Shown here one piece after another: positions 34,914-44,927 of a stretch of DNA of 64,000 nucleotides. The stretch's first letter is position 1. Each line of letters opens with the position of its first letter. The stretch is from CAUZWH01 sp965224275 (GTDB taxonomy: Bacteria; Pseudomonadota; Alphaproteobacteria; SHVV01). The notes below the pieces were generated by a model that worked only from the letters and a program-made list of their open reading frames with translations, made no database searches and had not been told where the DNA came from. The translations under genes and the position numbers were made by a program. The stretch is taken from positions 62,001 to 126,000 of the forward strand of contig CBDCYR010000008.1 of NCBI GenBank assembly GCA_965224275.1. Reading direction: 5' to 3'.

Positions 34914-36446
34914 ATGAACCTCGCCGCTCACCTCAGCAAGACTGCCCGAACGTTCGGCGATCGGCCGGCGCTAACGGTTGGCACCCGGCCGGTTCTTACC
35001 TATGCCGGGCTGGCCGAGCGGGCGGCCCGTCTGGCCGGCGCTTTGGGTGATCAATTTGCGCTCGCGCCCGGCGACCGGGTGGCCGTTATCATGAGTAACC
35101 GGCCAGCGTTCTTCGAGGTGCTCTACGGGTCCTGGCATGCCGGATTGGCGGTCGCGCCGATCAATGCACGCCTGCATCAACGCGAGTTCGAATACATTCT
35201 AAGGAATGTAAATGCCAAGCTGTGCTTCGTCAGCCCCGACCTTGCCGAAACCGTCGCACCGCTGGTCGCCGCGCTGCCCGATCTCGACGATATCGTGGTG
35301 GTCGACCAACCCGATTATGAACGTTTGTTCGATCATGATCCGGTGGCGATGATCGACGCCGCCCCGACCGACATAGCCTGGCTGTTTTATACCTCGGGCA
35401 CGACCGGGCGACCCAAGGGCGCGATGCTCACCCACCGCAACCTGTTGATGATGATCCTGAGCTACTACGCCGATATCGATCAGCTCGATACCCGCGACAC
35501 CGTCATCCACGCGGCACCCATGTCGCATGCCTCGGGGCTATACGGCCTGCCGCACATCGCCCGTGGCGGCAACCATGTAGTTCCCGAAAGCGGCCACTTC
35601 GAACCCGGCGAACTGTGCGAACTAATTGGGCAACACGAAAATGTCAGCATGTTTGCGGCGCCGACCATGTTGATGCGGCTGGCCAACAGCCCGGCGGCTG
35701 CGGCCGCCGATTTCAGCAACCTCAAATCAATCGTCTACGGCGGCGGTCCGATGTATGTCGCCGATCTCGTCCATGCGCTCGACGTGGTCGGTCCGCGATT
35801 GGTGCAGATCTACGGCCAGGGCGAAAGCCCATGCACGATCACCTGTTTGCCGAAATCGATGCACGCCGATCGGGAACACCCACGTTATCTCGAACGCTTG
35901 GGCTCGGCCGGCTTCGCGCGCACCGACGTCGAGATCAAATTGGTCGACGAGGCGGACAATGTTCTCGCGGTGGGCGAGATCGGCGAAGTCGCGGTGCGCG
36001 GCGATGTCGTGATGCCGGGTTATTGGAACAATCCCGAAGCGACTGCGAAAAGTCTGCGCGATGGTTGGTTGCACACCGGCGATGTCGGCATGTTCGATGC
36101 GGACGGGTTTCTCACCCTCAAGGACCGATCGAACGATATGATCATAAGCGGCGGCACCAATATCTATCCGCGAGAGATCGAGGAAGTGCTGCTGCAGCAC
36201 GAAGCCGTGCTGGAAACCTCGGTGGTCGGCAGACCGCATCCGGAATGGGGCGAAGAGGTGGTGGCGTTCGTGGTGCGGCGGGCCGGGCTGGAGGTCGACG
36301 AAGCCGATCTCGATCGGTTATGTCTCGATAACATCGCGCGTTTCAAGCGACCGAAGCTGTACCGCTTTGTCGACGAACTCCCCAAAAACAATTATGGCAA
36401 GGTGCTCAAAACCGAGCTCCGCGCAGAGTTGAATACCGAGGATTGA
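34914..36446 (+). CDS. Long/medium-chain acyl-CoA synthetase-like AMP-forming ligase
   Basis: A 510-residue ANL-superfamily adenylating enzyme. The phosphate-binding loop is FYTSGTTGRPKGAMLTH (about residues 157-173), the middle motif is QIYGQGESP, the hinge region is GWLHTGDVG with DRSNDMIISGG, and the C-terminal catalytic Lys is in PKNNYGKVLK. It forms an acyl-AMP and then an acyl-CoA from a carboxylic acid, ATP and CoA in the cytoplasm. It is divergent from the MetE-like pair and converges with the phenylalanine hydroxylase gene, four bases away. The acid is not predictable. Confidence 0.9.
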   Translation: MNLAAHLSKTARTFGDRPALTVGTRPVLTYAGLAERAARLAGALGDQFALAPGDRVAVIMSNRPAFFEVLYGSWHAGLAVAPINARLHQREFEYILRNVNAKLCFVSPDLAETVAPLVAALPDLDDIVVVDQPDYERLFDHDPVAMIDAAPTDIAWLFYTSGTTGRPKGAMLTHRNLLMMILSYYADIDQLDTRDTVIHAAPMSHASGLYGLPHIARGGNHVVPESGHFEPGELCELIGQHENVSMFAAPTMLMRLANSPAAAAADFSNLKSIVYGGGPMYVADLVHALDVVGPRLVQIYGQGESPCTITCLPKSMHADREHPRYLERLGSAGFARTDVEIKLVDEADNVLAVGEIGEVAVRGDVVMPGYWNNPEATAKSLRDGWLHTGDVGMFDADGFLTLKDRSNDMIISGGTNIYPREIEEVLLQHEAVLETSVVGRPHPEWGEEVVAFVVRRAGLEVDEADLDRLCLDNIARFKRPKLYRFVDELPKNNYGKVLKTELRAELNTED

Positions 36447-36450
36447 GTGG

Positions 36451-37287
36451 TTAGGGGGACGGGTTGGGCGCGAACCGCTCGTCGCCTGCGACTATCTCAC
36501 CGGGCGCAAGCTCCAAGAGCGTGTCGAGTTGCTCGTAATAGGCGGTAAAATCCGGCCTCGTTTCAGCGAATAGTTGATCGTAGTCGTCGATCACGAAATA
36601 GATATCCTGGAAGTCGTCGATGCGATAACGCGTGCGCATGATACGCATCAGGTCGAAGGCGACGCGCGCCGGCTTGGTGCTCTCAAGGCTGTAAATCGAT
36701 TCACCCTTCGAGGACACGATGCCCGAGCCATATATTCGCAACCCTTCGGACGTGCGAATGAGGCCAAATTCGACGGTATACCAGTAAAGCCGAGCCAGTT
36801 TCGCAAGGCTGCCAAGACGCAATGCTTTGAGGCCACCACGCCCGTAGGCCTGTAAATAATCGGCAAAAACTGGGTGAAATAACATCGGAACGTGGCCGAA
36901 GACATCGTGAAAGATGTCTGGTTCCTGGAGATAGTCGAGCTGAGCCCAGCTGCGAATGAAGGTTGTCGCCGGAAAGCGGCGATGGGCGAGGTGGTTGAAG
37001 AAGGACTCGTCGGGGATCAATCCCGCGACGGGAACGATTTCCCATCTGGTCGCACGCCACAACGCCTTGGTTAGACGCTCGAAGTCGGGGATACCGCCAT
37101 CGGCGGCGATACCGAGCGCCGCAATGCCTTCGAAATATTCGTCCGCGGCGCGATCCCGGAGCAATCTGGCCTGGCGTTCGAACAGCGCGTTCCAAATCGC
37201 GTGCTCATCAGAACTGTAGGCGCTCCAATCTTGACGCGTTGTGCAATCGTCGATCGCGTTGTTTTGCGGCGGTCTGGGAGCGTACAT
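36451..37287 (-). CDS. phhA: Phenylalanine 4-monooxygenase
   Basis: A 278-residue bacterial aromatic amino acid hydroxylase. The iron ligands are H127 and H132 in PDIFHDVFGHVP and E173 in YWYTVEFGL. The pterin-binding region around PVAGLIPDESFFNHLA and the segment LRIYGSGIVSSKGESIYSL are typical. It converts phenylalanine to tyrosine with tetrahydropterin and oxygen. Bacterial enzymes lack the regulatory domain, and this length is normal. No phhB dehydratase or tyrosine catabolic genes are next to it, so cofactor recycling must be encoded elsewhere. Confidence 0.94.
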   Translation of the reverse strand: MYAPRPPQNNAIDDCTTRQDWSAYSSDEHAIWNALFERQARLLRDRAADEYFEGIAALGIAADGGIPDFERLTKALWRATRWEIVPVAGLIPDESFFNHLAHRRFPATTFIRSWAQLDYLQEPDIFHDVFGHVPMLFHPVFADYLQAYGRGGLKALRLGSLAKLARLYWYTVEFGLIRTSEGLRIYGSGIVSSKGESIYSLESTKPARVAFDLMRIMRTRYRIDDFQDIYFVIDDYDQLFAETRPDFTAYYEQLDTLLELAPGEIVAGDERFAPNPSP

Positions 37288-37454
37288 CGCAGCGAATGCT
37301 CAGTTCCTCTCTTTTGGACAGATATGCCGCCGACCGTGAAAGATCAAGCGCGCGCATGGCCCGGAATCCCGATTGTTAGGGTCGCACAGCAGCGGCGTCG
37401 CCTAACAATGTGATAGTGTCGCCACTCCAGGTGGCAGCTGGCGAGCGGCTGCGG

Positions 37455-38609
37455 ATGCCCCTGGCGCCAATGGCCATTGCCGAGGTTGAAACATTGGACA
37501 GGTTCGCTCTAGGGCATGCGAGTGGCGGCGATTGGAGCCCTGCCGTTGCCGAATGTGTGGCAAAGCTCGGGCCGCTGCCGCCGACGGCCAATATTGGTTT
37601 CGTCTATTTTACGGAAAACTTTGCCGCCAAGGCCGACCAAATCGTGGCCGCCTTGAAACAACAGACCGGTATCAAATCGTGGGTTGGTACAGCCGGTGCA
37701 GGAATCTTGGCGACCGGGCGGGAATACTACGGAGAGCCTGGAATTGCGGTGATGATCGGCGATTTCCCGCAAGATTCTTTCAACGTTTTCGCGGTCGATA
37801 AACAGGGTGTGGGTGGGTTCATCGATCGGAATCGGGCGTGGATAGAGAGTAATGGACATCATTTTGGCGTTGTTCATGCTGATCCACGTCAGACCGAACT
37901 CGACTCGGCGATTTCGACATTTGTGGAAGCCACCAATAGCTTTCTGGTCGGTGGACTAACCTCATCGAGCGATTCATTTCCGCAGATCGCTGATGCCGTC
38001 ACCGAGGCGCCGTTCTCGGGCGTACTGTTTGCGGGCGAGGTTAACGTGGTGTCCGGATTAACCCAGGGCTGTACGCCCGTCGGCCCGATGCATCAGATTA
38101 CGTCGTGCCAGGGAAATGTCGCGATAAGTATCGATGGGCGTCCCGCATTGGACGTGTTGAAGGAAGACATCGGCGAACTCCTGGCGCGGGATCTGCGGCG
38201 AATCGGTGGTTATATTTACGCCGCATTGCCGGTCGCGGGATCCGATCGGGCCGATTATCTGGTGCGCAATCTTCTCGGCCTCGACGCCGAGCGCGGCCTT
38301 GTCGCGATCGCCGCTAACCTCGATGAGGGAGCCCGTGTGATGTTCTGCCGGCGTGACACCCAAAGTGCATATGATGACTTGGTCCGCATGCTCGACGATG
38401 TCGCCAGCCGCGCCACGAGCCAGCCCCGCGGGGCCGTATACTATTCATGCGTCGCACGAGGCCCGGGTATGTTTGGCGCCGATAGTGCGGAACTCAAGAC
38501 GATTGCTGAGAAAATTGGTGATGTGCCACTGGTTGGCTTCTTCTGCAACGGCGAGATTTCGCACGATCGTCTCTACGGTTATACCGGTGTTCTTTCTTTG
38601 TTCATGTAA
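37455..38609 (+). CDS. FIST N and C domain protein
   Basis: About 384 residues. The start of the core, RFALGHASGGDWSPAVAECVAKLG, and GFVYFTENF are typical of the FIST_N domain; the FIST_C domain runs from about residue 220 to the end and closes with VPLVGFFCNGEIS and GVLSLFM. FIST proteins are proposed small-ligand sensors, perhaps for amino acids, in signal-transduction systems; here the domains stand alone. The frame is open from GTG 37410, with ATG at 37455 and 37470 as better starts. A cyclase gene follows on the same strand, so a signalling link is possible but not shown. Confidence 0.85.
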   Translation: MPLAPMAIAEVETLDRFALGHASGGDWSPAVAECVAKLGPLPPTANIGFVYFTENFAAKADQIVAALKQQTGIKSWVGTAGAGILATGREYYGEPGIAVMIGDFPQDSFNVFAVDKQGVGGFIDRNRAWIESNGHHFGVVHADPRQTELDSAISTFVEATNSFLVGGLTSSSDSFPQIADAVTEAPFSGVLFAGEVNVVSGLTQGCTPVGPMHQITSCQGNVAISIDGRPALDVLKEDIGELLARDLRRIGGYIYAALPVAGSDRADYLVRNLLGLDAERGLVAIAANLDEGARVMFCRRDTQSAYDDLVRMLDDVASRATSQPRGAVYYSCVARGPGMFGADSAELKTIAEKIGDVPLVGFFCNGEISHDRLYGYTGVLSLFM

Positions 38610-38862
38610 CACGCTAAAAAAGACCGAAATTGGTCGTTTGTTAACAACGCATCGCTAGGCTCGCTATACCGTATAGTTGGCAAGACGCATAATGGATTGT
38701 GTTAGATTAACTTCGTAGCCTCGGGGGCTGAACAACCTTGACTGAATTCTGGCAGGGAGGGCCGCGCTTCGGCTCTAACTAAAGTGAGTAGCGCTGAAAC
38801 GACGGTGGCATCGGAGAGCACCGAGAATCAGCCCACGCAACAGCGGGGCGGGCCCGAGAATC

Positions 38863-41205
38863 TTGACGTCGTCAATCAGATTTTCGAACAACCGGCTGCA
38901 GCAGACCGATCTCGAAAAAATATTAGCAGTCCTCAACGAGAGCGATCGCGACACACTCATCGAAAAGATGAGCGATATCTTGCGGCGCGTCTCGTCGCTG
39001 ATGGGGATCTACAATCGGATTGCCGATGCCTTGGATCTCGATGTTCTGCTCAATCGTCTGATCGAGATCATCACCGAGGCGCTCAATGCTGACCGCAGCA
39101 CGTTGTTTCTTCACGACGAAGAAACCAACGAGCTGTTCTCGCGCGTCGCTCAGGGCGACGTATCGACCGAGATAAGGTTTCCCAGCGATCGCGGTATCGC
39201 AGGCAGCGTTTTCACGTCGGGTGTCCCGATTATGATTCATGACGCCTATGCCGATCCGCGTTTCAATCCGGAAGTCGACAAGCGCACGGGTTATCGCACC
39301 CGCAATATCCTCTGCGTACCGCTCAAAAACCGCGCGGAGCGCATCATCGGCGCGACCCAGGTTCTGAACAAGCATGAGGGGGATTTTGACAATGACGATC
39401 GCCAGATGCTCGATGCAATCACACTGCACGCGTCTGGCGCCCTAGAAAACGCCAAACTGCATGAAAACGTTGAGCGACAGCGCCGAGAAGAAGAAAAGAT
39501 GCTGGAGGTGGCCAACGCGATCTCCACGGAACTTCAGCTCGAGCCGCTACTCGCCAAGATTATGAGCGCGACAACCGAACTCCTCGATGCGGATCGCTCC
39601 ACGTTGTTCATGTTCGACAAAAAAAACGATCAACTGTGGTCGCAAGTTGCGGAAGGGGTCGGTACCAAGGAGATTCGTTTTCCATCGAATGCGGGAATCG
39701 CGGGCTCGGTGTTCACCGCGCGAGAGACGCTCAACATTCCCGATGCCTATGCCGATGCCAGGTTTAATCCTGAGATCGATAAAAAGACCGGTTATAAGAC
39801 CAACAACATGTTGTGCATGCCGGTGGTCAATAAGGCGGGTGACGCGATTGGCGTCACGCAAGTTCTAAACAAGCATACCGGTCCGTTCACGATAGCGGAC
39901 GAAAAACGCCTCCAGGCATTCTCCTCACAAGCGGCGATCGCGCTTGAAAACGCCCAGTTGTTTGAGGATGTCCTGAACGAGCGCAATTACTCGGAGAGCA
40001 TTCTCAAGAGTCTTTCCAACGGTGTGGTGACCCTCGATTCGCAGTGTCACATCATCAAGGTCAACGATGCGGCGCAGCGAATTCTAAAAACCACCGAAGC
40101 CGAACTGCTCGAGCGACCGGCGGACGAGATCTTCATCGGCGACAATGCCTGGGTAATTGAGGGCATCGATCGGGTTCGGAAAAGCAACGAGAGCGACATC
40201 GCGATCGATACCGAGCTCAAATTCGGCGACGAAGAGGTCTCGGTCAACTCCACCATTGTGTCGCTAATCGATATTCAAGAAGAGCCGCTTGGTTTCATGC
40301 TGGTGTTTGAAGACATTAGCGCCGAGAAGCGCGTCAAAGGAACGATGGCGCGCTACATGAGTAAAGACGTGGTTGACAAATTGTTGGAGAGTGGCGAGTC
40401 CGCTCTCGGCGGAACCCAGCAAGAAGTCTCAATTTTGTTTTCCGATATTCGTAGCTTTACGACGATTTCGGAACGCATTGGTGCGCGCGAAACCGTATCG
40501 ATGCTGAACGGCTATTTTTCGGAAATGGTGGATATCATTTTCGACAATCACGGCATTCTCGATAAATATATCGGCGATGCGATCATGTCGATTTTCGGTG
40601 CGCCTTTCATGACCGAGGAGGATGCCGATAACGCCATCTACGTCGGCAACGAGATGTTGGTGGCGCTCCGTTCGTTCAATGCTAAGCGTGAAAGCGAGGG
40701 TAAGGAGTCCATCAACATCGGAATTGGCATTAACACCGGCGAAGTTGTTGCGGGAAACATCGGTTCGCCTAAACGGATGGACTACACGGTTATCGGCGAT
40801 GGGGTTAACCTCGCTGCCCGTCTCGAAGGGGCCTGTAAACATTATAAAACCAGGCTGCTTTACAGTGAATTTACGCACAGCCGGCTGAAACACGACCCGG
40901 TCTGCCGGGAGATCGATTTGATTCGTGTGAAGGGGAAGAGCGAGCCCGTGTCGGTCTATGAGGCTCTTGGCTACCACGACGATACGACGTTCCCCAACCT
41001 CGAGCATACGTTGTCCGGATTCAAGAGGGGATTGGCTCAGTATCGCCAGCGCGATTGGCGCGGTGCGATCATGTGCTTCCAGGAGGCGCTCTCATTTAAC
41101 CCCAATGACGGCCCCTCGCAGCTCTACTTGGAACGTGCGCTCTACTACCAGGATAACGGGCCCGGCGACGACTGGGACGGGGTCTGGACGTTAACCGAGA
41201 AGTAG
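38863..41205 (+). CDS. GAF-GAF-PAS class III adenylate cyclase with C-terminal TPR-like tail
   Basis: A 780-residue soluble signalling enzyme. Two similar GAF domains (about residues 50-200 and 215-370) each contain the pattern DADRSTLF or NADRSTLF and FPS-x-x-GIAGSVF. A PAS-like domain (about 385-490) and the cyclase domain (about 505-700) follow. Metal-binding Asp residues lie in LFSDIRSFT and KYIGDAIMS, transition-state residues in GDGVNLAARLEG, and a Lys precedes YIGDA, consistent with ATP as substrate. A tetratricopeptide-like stretch ends the protein. The TTG at 38863 is a weak start; an overlapping frame from GTG 38784 carries a plausible N-terminus (see findings). Bounded by GAF inputs, it likely makes cAMP in response to small ligands. 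Confidence 0.88.
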   Translation: MTSSIRFSNNRLQQTDLEKILAVLNESDRDTLIEKMSDILRRVSSLMGIYNRIADALDLDVLLNRLIEIITEALNADRSTLFLHDEETNELFSRVAQGDVSTEIRFPSDRGIAGSVFTSGVPIMIHDAYADPRFNPEVDKRTGYRTRNILCVPLKNRAERIIGATQVLNKHEGDFDNDDRQMLDAITLHASGALENAKLHENVERQRREEEKMLEVANAISTELQLEPLLAKIMSATTELLDADRSTLFMFDKKNDQLWSQVAEGVGTKEIRFPSNAGIAGSVFTARETLNIPDAYADARFNPEIDKKTGYKTNNMLCMPVVNKAGDAIGVTQVLNKHTGPFTIADEKRLQAFSSQAAIALENAQLFEDVLNERNYSESILKSLSNGVVTLDSQCHIIKVNDAAQRILKTTEAELLERPADEIFIGDNAWVIEGIDRVRKSNESDIAIDTELKFGDEEVSVNSTIVSLIDIQEEPLGFMLVFEDISAEKRVKGTMARYMSKDVVDKLLESGESALGGTQQEVSILFSDIRSFTTISERIGARETVSMLNGYFSEMVDIIFDNHGILDKYIGDAIMSIFGAPFMTEEDADNAIYVGNEMLVALRSFNAKRESEGKESINIGIGINTGEVVAGNIGSPKRMDYTVIGDGVNLAARLEGACKHYKTRLLYSEFTHSRLKHDPVCREIDLIRVKGKSEPVSVYEALGYHDDTTFPNLEHTLSGFKRGLAQYRQRDWRGAIMCFQEALSFNPNDGPSQLYLERALYYQDNGPGDDWDGVWTLTEK

Positions 41206-41296
41206 GTCGGGGGTTGTGCAGTTTGCATCCTTCCTGATCCTAAGGGCGTCCTAGGCGGCTCTCGTCGCTGACTAGCAAGCGAGCTCGAACGCCAGG

Positions 41297-43075
41297 ATGA
41301 GCGAATTTTTCGACCTCATCATCGTCATCGTTGTCCTGATGGCGGTTTTCGCCACGTTCGTGCGCGAACGGCCACCTCCGGAAATTGCCGTGGTGGGTGG
41401 TGTTGGGGCGTTGTTGGCCACCGGCGTGCTGTCAACATCCGACGTTTTGCGTGTGTTCAGCAACGGCGCGCCCGTTACGATTGCCTGCATGTTCATTCTC
41501 AGCGCGGCACTCGATCGAACCGGTGGGATTGCCGTGGTCGGCGCGCTCGTGTCGCGCCTTGCCGGGCAATCACCGGTCATTATGTTGGTCACGTTGATGG
41601 GGTGTGTGGTCCTAACCTCGGCGCTTATTAACAATACGCCCGTGGTCATTATTCTTACTCCCGTAATGATGGGCTTGGCCCGGAACTTACGTATGGCGCC
41701 ATCGCGCCTACTTATTCCCTTGTCGTTTGCCTCAATATTGGGCGGCGCGTGTACCCTGACCGGCAGTTCAACCAATCTCTTGGTTGCTGGCGTTGCCGCA
41801 GAACAGGGGATCGATCCGATCGGGATTTTCGAGATCACGCCCCTCGGGGTCGTGCTCGCCATCATCGGCGTTGCCTATATTGCTCTGATTGGTCGCCACC
41901 TTTTGCCTGACCGTGAAACGTTAGCCGGTCTGCTTGCGGGTCAACCGGAGCGCCATTTCCTGACCGAGGTCGCGATACCCGAGGATTCGCCCTTGATTGG
42001 TAAGACGCTGACCGAGGCTGGACTCACCGATAACCCGGAGGCGGAGGTCCACGATCTCATCCGCGGTGATATCTCACTTCGTTTTCGTCACTTTGAGAAT
42101 CTGTCCCTCCATGCTGGGGATCGCCTGATGATCCACACCAATACCGCCGGTGTATTTGGACTCAGGGAAGAGGGTGGGGTTGAGTTTTCACCCGATGACA
42201 CCGCCGCCAGCCGCGAGACAATCTTTGTCGAGGGTATGATCGGCCCGCGTTCTCGCTACATTGGGCGCCGCATCGCCGACCTCAACCTACGGCGCCGTTA
42301 CGGCGTCCACATCGTAGCGGTGCACCGTCAGGCCGAGAACCTGCGTGAAAATTTCGGCAATATTCATGTCGCTTTCGGCGACACCCTTCTGCTCGAAGGG
42401 GCGCCAGACGGAATACGACGCCTATTAGACGAGCGTACGCTGGTCAATCTCAGTGAACCTCAGGCACGCCCGTTACGGCGCACCCGAGCCCCAATCGCCG
42501 TGGCTGCAATTCTAGGCGTTATGATTCTTGCGGCTTTCGAGATCATGCCTATCGCAGGACTCGCCATTATTGCTGCGGCAGTTGTTTTGGTATTTCGATG
42601 CGTCGACGCCCAAGAAGCCTTCGAGGTCGTGGATTGGCGAATCCTGGTGCTCATTTTCGGGATGCTGGCGCTAAGCGTGGCAATGGAGAATGCCGGCGCT
42701 GTGACCATTGCTGTCGATGCTCTCCAGGCTCTCGCCCCGATTGTGGGTCCCCTCGTAATTCTTTCGCTGATTTACCTCATCACCGCAGTGTTGAGTGAAG
42801 CGATTAGCAACAACGCGGTCGCCGTGCTCCTTACACCCATCGCGATCGGCGTTGCGGCTGAACTCGGCGTGGATCCGCGCCCCTTCGTAATCGCGGTGAT
42901 CTTTGGTGCCAATTCAAGCTTCGCAACACCGATTAGCTATCAGACAAACCTGTTTGTCTATAGCGCCGGTGGTTATAAATTCACCGACTTTGCGCGCATC
43001 GGCATCCCCTTAAAGATAATAATGTGGATTGCAGCAACACTGTTGATCCCGGTTTTTTGGCCGCTACAGCCTTAA
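41297..43075 (+). CDS. SLC13/DASS-type permease with TrkA_C domains
   Basis: A 592-residue membrane transporter. N-terminal spans include LIIVIVVLMAVFATFV and TIACMFILSAAL, followed by the NNTPVVIILTPVMMGLA motif. Residues about 205-390 form a soluble pair of TrkA_C (RCK_C) modules (LIGKTLTEAGL, GDTLLLEGAPDGIRRLL). The second membrane half holds ISNNAVAVLLTPIAIGVAA and FATPISYQTNLFVYSAGGY, the paired SNT-like motifs of sodium/anion transporters. The family moves sulfate, dicarboxylates, citrate or organosulfonates. No substrate-specific neighbours are present. It lies 91 bases after the cyclase and could be co-transcribed. Confidence 0.9.
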   Translation: MSEFFDLIIVIVVLMAVFATFVRERPPPEIAVVGGVGALLATGVLSTSDVLRVFSNGAPVTIACMFILSAALDRTGGIAVVGALVSRLAGQSPVIMLVTLMGCVVLTSALINNTPVVIILTPVMMGLARNLRMAPSRLLIPLSFASILGGACTLTGSSTNLLVAGVAAEQGIDPIGIFEITPLGVVLAIIGVAYIALIGRHLLPDRETLAGLLAGQPERHFLTEVAIPEDSPLIGKTLTEAGLTDNPEAEVHDLIRGDISLRFRHFENLSLHAGDRLMIHTNTAGVFGLREEGGVEFSPDDTAASRETIFVEGMIGPRSRYIGRRIADLNLRRRYGVHIVAVHRQAENLRENFGNIHVAFGDTLLLEGAPDGIRRLLDERTLVNLSEPQARPLRRTRAPIAVAAILGVMILAAFEIMPIAGLAIIAAAVVLVFRCVDAQEAFEVVDWRILVLIFGMLALSVAMENAGAVTIAVDALQALAPIVGPLVILSLIYLITAVLSEAISNNAVAVLLTPIAIGVAAELGVDPRPFVIAVIFGANSSFATPISYQTNLFVYSAGGYKFTDFARIGIPLKIIMWIAATLLIPVFWPLQP

Positions 43076-43346
43076 CGCAGGGTGTGATGGTCATCCTTGC
43101 CTACCCGCACCGGACCCGATTATACAATCAGGCCTTAAGATGCCGGCAACCATTGTTTGAGTATCATGTGAGGGAGTTCGCGTAACGGGGTCAAAACCCG
43201 CTGCGAAAGCGAAAGTCAAGGGATTCTGCGGTATAACCTACTTCGATCGAGTTGCATGACGGTTTATGTTGCGGTAAACGAAAATGGCGGTCACAGAATT
43301 AATTCAAACAATTGTTGTCGCAGGCAGACCGCGCGCTGGTATGTGA

Positions 43347-44885
43347 ATGAGTAGCGATAGGTCTCAAAAAGATGAACCTTCGCAAGAGCAGACTCTTGCG
43401 AAAGCCGCGTATTGCACGGAGCCAACGCATTTCTACGCACCACATGCGCGGGACCTGATCGGCAGATTGCTTAGGAACTTCCTTGATAATTTGAGGATCA
43501 CCCCAACCGAGCTGCTGCACTCGGTGGCGTATCAGCGCAAGCTAAATATGGCGGGTAACTTTCTCGAAGGTGCGGTCCAAAAAGCGTGCCTCGCGCAGGT
43601 CAAGGACACGTCGACGAACGTCACCGTCCGCATCAAAGAGATGCACACGCTGGTCGAGAGCGTAACAAAGCGGGTGCGCGCGCAGGAACAGGGCTACGGC
43701 ATCGAGAAGATGGATGCCGCAGATTGCTTGAAAGAACTGGTGAACTCGGCGGCGGGCCCGGACAGCGGCGCCAAAGACTTCAAAATGTATCGCCTGCTAA
43801 CGCGATACATGGAATCGAGCGACGGGTGGAGCGACAAGTTCGGACGCTTGTTCAAGGTCTTCGAGATCTTGTCCACCGGCGAGAGTGGGAAAAACCCACG
43901 CAACGTGGCGTTTGGCGACACCATCCTTGGCGAAATCATTCGCAGCAAGGCCGGTCTTGATATGGTGATCGGCGATTTTGAAACCCTTGAGGAACGGCTT
44001 AACGACATCGCTTCGCTCTATCGTGGCAATTATGAACCTCAGAAAAAGGGGCCACTCGACCTCGAAACAGCAGGGAAAATTTCCGCGTTGTTCCGCGACC
44101 ATAAACTGACGTCGAGTCGCGCCGGCTTGGCGTACCACGTCTACAGCGCGCTTACTGGACGAACCAACGTTTTATCGCGAGACGTGGTCGTGGAGTTGGC
44201 GGCTATTGCGCGGCTGATCGACGCCCTCAAGACCGAGAGCGGGTTTATCGGCGGTGTCAAAACCTACGATCTCCTCGAGCGCCGCGTCGGGCGAACGCTG
44301 AGCGTCGAAAACTTGGGCGAAAAGCTCCGGCAATTGCCGGACAAAGTCGTGCAAGTTCGCACGCTGGTTAAGGTTCACGATATCCTGGTTGGTCAGGCCA
44401 ATAAGCGGCTGGTCCGCAACTACGTCGATTTCATAATGGAAGATCGCGAGTTTGCCGCCAAACTCTTCGCAGACGATGGGGCCGACACCGGTGAACTGGT
44501 TAAGCGTCCGGCCGATCTGCTGAAGACTTTTGACGAATCAGATCTCGCTGAAATTCAAAAAAAGAAATATTCGGCGCTTAGCATCCACCTCCAGGACGAA
44601 TTCATCAAAACCCAGAACTTCTTCCGCAATCTCGATCAGGGAAGCAAAGATCCCTCAAATAAGGCGATTTTCCTGATGAAACTTTGCGGCGAGGGCGCGT
44701 TCATCGAGGGTCCCAACCTTGACGCCGCTCGCAAGCTGGTTGGTCACTATATCCTGCAGCCGGAATTCCTGCCCCTCTACCTGGCTGACGCCAAGACGGC
44801 TGAGCAACGCACCCAGAAAGTCGACGATCTCAAACGATACTTGCTCGCTGCGGGAATTGATGAGGACTTCGCCGCTGCGGGGTAG
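43347..44885 (+). CDS. Unrecognised large soluble protein
   Basis: A 512-residue protein whose family I do not recognise. It has no signal peptide or membrane span and is predicted mostly helical, with alternating charged residues throughout and several well-conserved-looking blocks: THFYAPHARDLIGRLLRNFL near the start, LVRNYVDFIMEDREFAAKLF near residue 355, and IFLMKLCGEGAFIEGP near 440. The codon use matches its neighbours. It follows an SLC13 permease after 271 bases without any visible gene and precedes pgk on the other strand. It may be a cytoplasmic scaffold or regulatory protein; no catalytic motif stands out, and I assign no function. Confidence 0.8.
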   Translation: MSSDRSQKDEPSQEQTLAKAAYCTEPTHFYAPHARDLIGRLLRNFLDNLRITPTELLHSVAYQRKLNMAGNFLEGAVQKACLAQVKDTSTNVTVRIKEMHTLVESVTKRVRAQEQGYGIEKMDAADCLKELVNSAAGPDSGAKDFKMYRLLTRYMESSDGWSDKFGRLFKVFEILSTGESGKNPRNVAFGDTILGEIIRSKAGLDMVIGDFETLEERLNDIASLYRGNYEPQKKGPLDLETAGKISALFRDHKLTSSRAGLAYHVYSALTGRTNVLSRDVVVELAAIARLIDALKTESGFIGGVKTYDLLERRVGRTLSVENLGEKLRQLPDKVVQVRTLVKVHDILVGQANKRLVRNYVDFIMEDREFAAKLFADDGADTGELVKRPADLLKTFDESDLAEIQKKKYSALSIHLQDEFIKTQNFFRNLDQGSKDPSNKAIFLMKLCGEGAFIEGPNLDAARKLVGHYILQPEFLPLYLADAKTAEQRTQKVDDLKRYLLAAGIDEDFAAAG

Positions 44886-44927
44886 TTCGATGCCCGAGCT
44901 CTTGGCCTATTTCGTTGGTGCTGAGTT

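Noticed and set aside
38638..38676. Palindromes TTGTTAACAA and CTATACCGTATAG upstream of the cyclase
   Set aside because: They are short and isolated; I cannot distinguish an operator from chance.
43076..43346. A 271-base stretch with no gene
   Set aside because: I looked for short coding frames, tRNA and repeats and see nothing I can support.
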